Source: Isoetes engelmannii
Lineage: Eukaryota; Streptophyta; Lycopodiopsida; Isoetales; Isoetaceae
Direction: 5' to 3'
Assembly: GCA_011763485.2 (NCBI GenBank)
Contig: JAANSK020257718.1
Span: 1-22,484 of the forward strand
Length of the DNA stretch: 22,484 nt
Part shown: in pieces, positions 17,267 to 22,484 of the stretch
Layout of the letters: the number at the start of each line of letters is the position of its first letter
Position numbering within the stretch: the first letter of the stretch is position 1
Translations under genes and position numbers: made by a program
Notes under the pieces: model-generated
Seen by the model: only the letters and a program-made list of their open reading frames with translations
Told to the model about the DNA's origin: nothing
The model's database searches: none

Positions 17267-18867
17267 ATGGCGAAGCAGGCCATATTTCCTCAGCCAAGCA
17301 GGCCGGATCATACTGGTTTTCTGGCTCTTGGTTTTGGCCCCTGGGGTGGAGGTGTTGATGAATGTAATTTGTCTACTCCGATAAAGTTGCGCATAGAGTG
17401 GCTCAGAGAACGTGGTCTTCTAGTTACAGGTTATGAATTGGCGAAAGCAGGATGTAGGGTTCCATTGTCTGGTGGAGTAAGTTTCATTTCTTTCCTCCTT
17501 GCACAAATCTGACTTTTGTAACCAGTGCGCACTCTGTTTTATGTGGAGCCTAAGCAGATCACGTTTGGGGCCTGCATGGGAAAGGTAACGTACAACTAAC
17601 AGAAAATCAACGTCCACGTCCGAGCCTGACAAGAATTTTCAATTATTAGTTAAACGGAGAAGAATCAATGCTGCAAGCGCACATAATCTGGTGTCTGGCA
17701 ATTTGAAGCCATCATCTTTGTCATTGCTTGACAAAAGACCCCGTTCTTGTGAGTGAAGACTACCAATCAAGATCAAGTCTGCAAATTAGTGTAGGTTCTC
17801 TTTTTTGAATTCATGTAGATAATTTTAACATGAAGTAGGTGATCCTGGATGGTGCTTCCAGAAAAGCAAGTGTACAATCCGGTATGGTTGCTTTAAGGTG
17901 GTCACGAAAACGAGTAGTTCAAGATAAAGAGCTACCAAGCTGAAGGTTTAGAGCCCGAGTACATATAAGTCAGTTAGCTCTTCTGAATCTGTATATAAAA
18001 AAAAAAACCCTCTTGTTTAGATATAGCATGTGTTGCAAACCCCTTGAGGTAGTAAGTTTCTTTCTGTTTCCATTTGAGGTGAAAGTTTGCAGAAACTCAA
18101 TCTAAAAATGTCTACTGTTCCATTTGAGGTGAAAGTTTGCAGAAACTCAATCTAAAAATGTCTACTGGTTGGATTTAATTTGCTTATAAGTATGCATTTT
18201 ACGCCAAGAGCAGCTATTTCTCAGGACATCGCTATATTTCTGCTGGATTAAGAATATTCGTATTTCAAATGGTTTCTATTCTAGAGGTGGATCCACGACC
18301 GGCCACCGTTTCATCTGTCCATCGCATCAAATGGGCTAAAGGCAAACTACAAGCCATAGCCAGACCTCTAGGTATGGTTTATCATGAATCCCGCTGGCCA
18401 TTTTATAGTACTGTGTTAGATTGGGGCTGCCAGAACTGGCTATCATCAACTGCTATAATGGGACACGAACTCTGAAATTTCTTAACCCTGAAATCATGTG
18501 GCAAGGATTCGATCTCTTTGCGTCACCTGTAAGTTTTAGTAGATGTTTGTAAGTTTTGTAAATTGTTTGATGCTGAAGCTGGTACTTGTGATGGTGATTA
18601 TTCATTTGGCAATGAAGAGGTTAGGTTAGAATTAATCTATAAACTTCTACAATCTTTTGTTATCCCCATGCACCTCTTTGAATTTATTGCTTTACTATTG
18701 TTGGTTTCTCTTCCTTCCTTGATCCCATTGTGGAATGTAGTTTTTATTGTGGATTACAATTATGCAGAGAGCTGTTTGAGAAGCTCAACATGCAACATAA
18801 AGTAAGTGTCAAAGTAAATGACTTGCTTAGAGATAGAAGTATAGAGCACCCCAGGGTCAACCAGAAT
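17267..18867 (+). CDS. Unrecognised multi-exon gene
   Basis: Exon A, 17267-17476, 70 codons (MAKQAIFPQPSRPDHTGF, LGFGPWGGGVDE, LRIEWLRERGLLVTGYELA), donor GGA|GTAAGT. Exon B ends at 17748 (VKRRRIN, LSLLDKRPRS; donor GTGAGT). Its start is uncertain, about 17605-17640. Exon C, 17839-17897 (CDPGWCFQKSKC, TIRYGCFK). Exon D, 18287-18371 (VDPRPATVSSVHRIKWAKGK). Exon E, 18434-18528 (ELAIINCYNGTRTLKFLNPE, IMWQGFDLFASP; donor GTAAGT). The phases between B-C, C-D and D-E fit exactly. A last exon at about 18767-18801 (LFEKLNMQHK, donor GTAAGT) and a final short piece stopping near 18867 are likely but not fixed. 18571-18624 (GTCDGDYSFGNEEV) may also be used. The KRRR...KRPR basic clusters suggest nuclear location. 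Cysteines cluster in exon C. No family is recognised. Confidence 0.5.
18068..18167. repeat. Perfect 50-bp tandem duplication
   Basis: Two 50-bp units (18068-18117 and 18118-18167) are identical. They contain AGGTGAAAGTTTGCAG, which looks like an intron end, and lie in the intron between exons C and D of the unrecognised gene. The identity points to a recent event. Confidence 0.95.
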
Positions 18868-18915
18868 AGCTATTACATGTTACATAAATAGTTTAAAGTT
18901 GAAAAAGCTTTTTAT

Positions 18916-18990
18916 TATGCACATTGCATGCTATTTTATTCTTACTCCCATATGTAGTACAGCTATGCACATTGCATGTTATTTTATTTT
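18916..18990. repeat. Direct repeat, 48-bp period
   Basis: TATGCACATTGCATGCTATT (18916) and TATGCACATTGCATGTTATT (18964) both continue TTATT. The copies are nearly identical. Confidence 0.8.
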
Positions 18991-19024
18991 CTTGCACATT
19001 CCATACTGTAATGCCTTTGCATTT

Positions 19025-19039
19025 GGCCCTGAAAGGGCC
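19025..19039. repeat. Short GC hairpin
   Basis: GGCCCT and AGGGCC flank three bases, about 10 bp before the 11-bp array. Confidence 0.7.
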
Positions 19040-19048
19040 GTCGAAAAA

Positions 19049-19136
19049 ATTCCGTATAAATTTCGTACAAATTTTATATAAATTTTATATAAATTTCGTA
19101 CAAATATCGTACAAATTTTGTATCTTATCCGTACAA
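19049..19136. repeat. Tandem array of eight 11-bp units
   Basis: Eight consecutive units close to ATTTCGTACAA, including variants ATTTTATATAA (twice), ATATCGTACAA and TATCCGTACAA. The 11-bp register holds without a gap across 88 bp. The unit is close to one helical turn. Confidence 0.85.
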
Positions 19137-19808
19137 ATCCCATGCCTACATAACACAACAAGCCATTGAATTAAACCATTATATTAAACCATTGAAGTTT
19201 TTTTATTTATGAAATATAAATATCCTTAAGATAATACATTAGACCATTCAACATGACACCCCACATATTGGGAAATTAGACCATTGAATTAAATCCCCCC
19301 AGACCCCCCAGTTGTTTATGGTGATATTCGTACAGGGCGTCCACCGATTGGCTCAGACCGTTGGATGTCGATTTTGGGCAATCCTGGCCGTCATTAAGCG
19401 CGACTCGTTTTTTAGTACATAAGAAAAGGGGGTAGTATTTCAACAAGGCATAAGTGTAGGAAAAGTGAGTACATAAGATAGGCAAGGTGGCATGGCATGG
19501 TATGGACAACAAGCCATAAGTGTGAAAGGAGAAAAAGTGGCTAGACAAAAAATGCAAAGACGGGCAAAAGTGAAATGAGGGTATGGGAATATGGGAAATG
19601 GCTATGATTTGGAGCCATATGTAAGGGAGTCTTCCAAACTCTAACTTCTAATCTTCTCAATTAGGGTCTGACCTTGAGTGCTTATGTTGACCTTGAAAAT
19701 GAGTTTTTTTATTGTCACATCAATGTCGACTACCAAGATCTTCCAAACTTCAAACAAGTCTTCAAGAGTGATTTGACCTAGTACAAGTGCATAGAACAAA
19801 GATTAATA
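19137..19808. other. Spacer, no gene seen
   Basis: No coding frame recognised. Contains CATGGCATGG-type simple sequence near 19490 and a GC-richer patch at 19325-19400. Confidence 0.45.
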
Positions 19809-20712
19809 TGTTGCCTTTTGGAGGTAACATCTCGCCAAAACAAGAAAATGGCTGGACCCCTCATTCATAAAAGTGCCAAAATGAGCACAACAAAGGGGTC
19901 TTCAACTTATGCCGATGCTTATGGGTGGGAAATGTGATGAAAAGAGTATGAATATGATGATGATGGTATATTGTGGATGGAGTGTAATGAACGTATGAAG
20001 GTGGAGTGGGTGTGAATATGATGATGTGATGTAAATAAAGTGTGGGAAATGTATAAGGCTGAAATGAGTGCGAGAATGGTAATGATATGGTATGAATGGA
20101 GCATAGTAGAAGTATGGAGATGAAAGACATGGGAAATGAGTGTGCAAATGAAGTGAGAAGAGTGTACTAATATCGTAATCTCACCAAAACAAGAAAATGT
20201 GTGCCTCTAAATCAACCTTCTGAATAAGAAACTTTGCGATGATGGTAAAGCTGAATAACAGAGTGCTGTAGGAAGCAAATGCAAGGAAGAGAGGCCACGA
20301 CGGTTGGTAGGACCACTTGAAGAAGATGAATAGAGATGGGACAAGGGTGCACCTGCCATGGAAACATAAGAACTCATTAGAAACAACCTCAACAACACCT
20401 TTGGTGGAATATAAGGGCTGATAGGATCCTGCATATGGAAAATGAAGGAAGCAAGGGCCTGATGGTGGCTAGATTGATTTGGCAGGTGAGGTTATTAGTA
20501 GAAGGACCTACATATGACACTTGATGGAAGCATTAGCATTCATTTCCTTTTTTTATTCGCTTGGTATTGTCTTTTGATCAGTTCAGCCTGTTGCAAACAC
20601 AAAACTAACTCAACAAAGCAACAAATTCACAATGAAATCAAACTGAACTAACTAACCTTCTCCTAACATAACTTACTGAACTTCCTAAGACATAAAGAGG
20701 GACAAGCAAGCA
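19809..20712 (-). repeat. LTR of the right gypsy element, about 904 bp
   Basis: Begins TGTTGCC and ends AGCAAGCA in plus orientation. Collinear with the LTR at 5349-6231, at very roughly 80-85% by eye. Carries the same internal 20-bp direct repeat (at 19831 and, with one change, at 20180), the same terminal inverted repeat (TGTTGCC...GGTAACA) and the same purine-biased tract outside its right border. Confidence 0.72.
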
Positions 20713-21029
20713 TGATGGTCCCAATACCTCTTTAATTGTAGGTGTTGATGGGATGTGGCAATGGCATATATGAGATCACCTCCTTCAACCAGTAAGAGTT
20801 GGCACCTATAGATTCTAAGACCACATAAGGACCTTCTAAAAAACCATCAAACTTTCCAGTCGAGTCTTCTTTTGTCTTCTTCCATTTAAGAACAAGTTTT
20901 CCCTCCTTGATTGTGCCCTGTATCATGTGAGCATCTTTGAATGCAGCTAAATCATTGGCTTTCTTCAGTAAATTAGCATTCTCAGCCTCCAATCTATACT
21001 CATCCAAATGCATCAGGGCATAACCTCTC

Positions 21030-21850
21030 CGGCAAGGCGTTTTCAAAGGGTAAGCACAATTTATGACCTAACCTCAAGGATGGCAACTCGAGCTCTATTG
21101 GAAGCACAACCTCAATGCCATAGACTAAGTTGAATGGTATATGGTTTGTAGCTGCTTTGATGGTAATTCTATAAGTCCAAAGTGCATCCACTATTTTGAC
21201 ATGCCAATCCCTCTTGTTTGCTTCAATTGTCTTCTGCAAGATACTTCTTAATACTTTCTTAGTAGATTCAGCTTGTCCAATACCTTGTGGATAATATGAG
21301 GAACTCTTTGTGTGCTTCACTTTAAGAATATTCAACAAATTAGCAATGACTTCATTAAGAAAAGGTGTACCTCTATCAGAATGTATCTTGAATGGGATAC
21401 CAAACCTTACACACACATATTCATGTAAGAACCTTGCTGTTGTAATGGCATTGGCTTGTCTCAAAGGTATTGCTTTTGCCCACTTAGTGAAGTAATCTGT
21501 AACCACCAGAAGAAGGGTTAATGGGACCAATATAATCAAGTTTCCATATCTGAAATGATCCTGGAGACACAATAGGATTCAAAGCAGCTGGAAGAAGAAT
21601 TCTTTTACCAAAACTTTGACATTGATGGCAAGTCTTTATGATATCATAACAATCCTTAAAAATAGTAGGTCAATAGTATACCTGCGTATCTTCTTTGTTG
21701 TGGTATCTCCAGCAAAGTGTCCCCCACAAATACCTTTGTGCATCTCTTTGATGATGATAGCAGCCTCTTCTTCATCCACACACCTTAGCAAGACTCCATC
21801 TCTGTTAACTATGCACAAGACACCATTTATCAGCTTGAATTTCTTGCACT
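21030..21850 (-). pseudogene. Integrase region of the right gypsy element
   Basis: The HHCC zinc-binding region and the D, D, E catalytic core are recognisable (D in VVTDYFTKW, D in HSDRGTPF, E in GQAEST). These are features of the retroviral-type integrase that inserts LTR element cDNA. Treated as a fossil part of the element. Confidence 0.85.
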
Positions 21851-22120
21851 TTCAGTCTCCTTTGTTGACTTTGAGGTGAAGCTTGAGGGCATCATTCCAT
21901 GTTGCAAGAAGTTCCACTCTTATCCATTCTAGTATATCTCTCTTAAAAAATAGACCATTGCTTACTTGTAAAGACTATGATGTATTTATCTTGCAAAAAT
22001 AGTTAAGCTATGGCCTTTTTAGTGATAGTAATGTAAACTTTAAATGGCATGTTCAAATCTGGTTTTTTCATATTGCACAACAAGGTGTTGATTTCTAAGT
22101 TTGTGTGGAGCATTCTGTAG

Positions 22121-22484
22121 GACGATGCGTCCTCGCCTGGTGCGGCCTTGCTGTTGCAGTCCCTTCGCCACTGTGTGGCATTTGGGAAGCCTACTGCGCA
22201 TGTGGAGTTGCCCTGGGCGTTGTTGTATGGGCTTAAGTCGTTCCCACACGCCTCCCCCTTCCTTTCTGGGGTGTTACGGGCGTGGGAGCATGTGCGGGTG
22301 TTGTTTCAATTGGATCAGGCCGCGGTGTATCATCACTCTTCACCCTTCTTGTGGGTTCCACTGCCACTGGTGCAGCTGCCTCTGGCTGCCACCATCCACG
22401 CCCGGACGCAGGCCCGCTGGAGGCAGGCGGGGGTGCACACTTTGGAGGATTGGTATTGGGCAGGTCAGGTGGCCCCATGGGAGT
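22121..22484 (+). mobile_element. LINE (L1-like) reverse-transcriptase C-terminal fragment
   Basis: An uninterrupted plus-strand frame runs from about 22121 to the window edge. It contains HCVAFGKPTAHVELPWALL, GVLRAWEHVRVLFQLD, PFLWVPLPLVQLPLAA and ARWRQAGVHTLEDWYWAGQV. The pattern of W...L..W...G..TL.DW and the xPLW-like segment fits the region after the RT palm/thumb in plant L1-clade LINEs, just before the C-terminal zinc knuckle. GC-rich, unlike the AT-rich gypsy copy it abuts. The element is cut by the window end, so its full length is unknown. Confidence 0.6.

Larger units (their letters stand above)
19809..22120 (-). mobile_element. Old Ty3/gypsy (Tat-like) element, right copy
   Basis: Same family and orientation as the left copy. 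From the right: the end of RNase H (about 22078-21917, homologous to 6312-6470), integrase zinc-finger region (about 21790-21600; HKGICGGH and a CxxC partner), integrase core (about 21572-21030; VVTDYFTKW, FKIHSDRGTPF, YYPQGIGQAEST, LVYGIEVVLPIE), integrase C-terminal region (about 21046-20740; LVLKWKK, FLEGPYVV), then the LTR (20712-19809). RT and everything 5' of it are missing at the right junction, where a LINE fragment begins. Broken in several places and old, though the integrase core is recognisable along its length. Confidence 0.87.

Noticed and set aside
1-22484. tRNA, rRNA and snRNA genes
   Set aside because: No conserved A/B boxes with a cloverleaf fold, rRNA cores or Sm-site structures were recognised by eye.

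Overview
The window looks like a nuclear piece of a land-plant genome. It holds a complete, intron-rich plant-type DENR/DRP1 gene on the minus strand. Two other candidate genes start near the plant 'telo-box' motif (AAACCCTA). There are also plant Ty3/gypsy elements and a plant L1-like LINE tail. The gypsy element at the left end carries a chromodomain of the animal/fungal (Tcn1/sushi-like) type rather than the usual angiosperm type, which suggests (inference) a non-seed plant such as a moss, lycophyte or fern.

Layout. 1-360: short minus-strand OB-fold-like ORF. 361-1451: 3' part of a chromovirus with a ~318 bp LTR. 1452-2932: remains or exons of an unrecognised plus-strand gene ending in an acidic exon with a long G run. 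3050-3830: GC-rich block of degenerate palindromic repeats. 4413-4765: candidate two-exon minus-strand gene (92 aa). 5176-5348: coding-like minus-strand tail that abuts an LTR. 5349-8345: old minus-strand gypsy element (LTR, RNase H, RT and a second archaeal-type RNase H placed before RT). 8558-9010: tandem/inverted repeat. 9011-11521: AT-rich intergenic DNA with small repeats. 11522-14569: DENR, eight coding exons, 191 aa. 14570-17190: DENR upstream region, a dispersed repeat, a ~390 bp polypyrimidine tract and a long stretch with nothing recognised. 17267 to about 18.8 kb: unrecognised multi-exon plus-strand gene. 18916-19136: small repeats including an 11-bp array. 19809-22120: second gypsy copy with integrase. 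22121-22484: LINE reverse-transcriptase tail running off the window.

Functionally, the only gene that can be named with confidence is DENR, the partner of MCTS1 in 40S recycling and translation reinitiation. The genes do not form an operon or visible pathway. The rest is accessory or intergenic DNA shaped by old retroelement insertions. No RNA gene or CRISPR array was seen.
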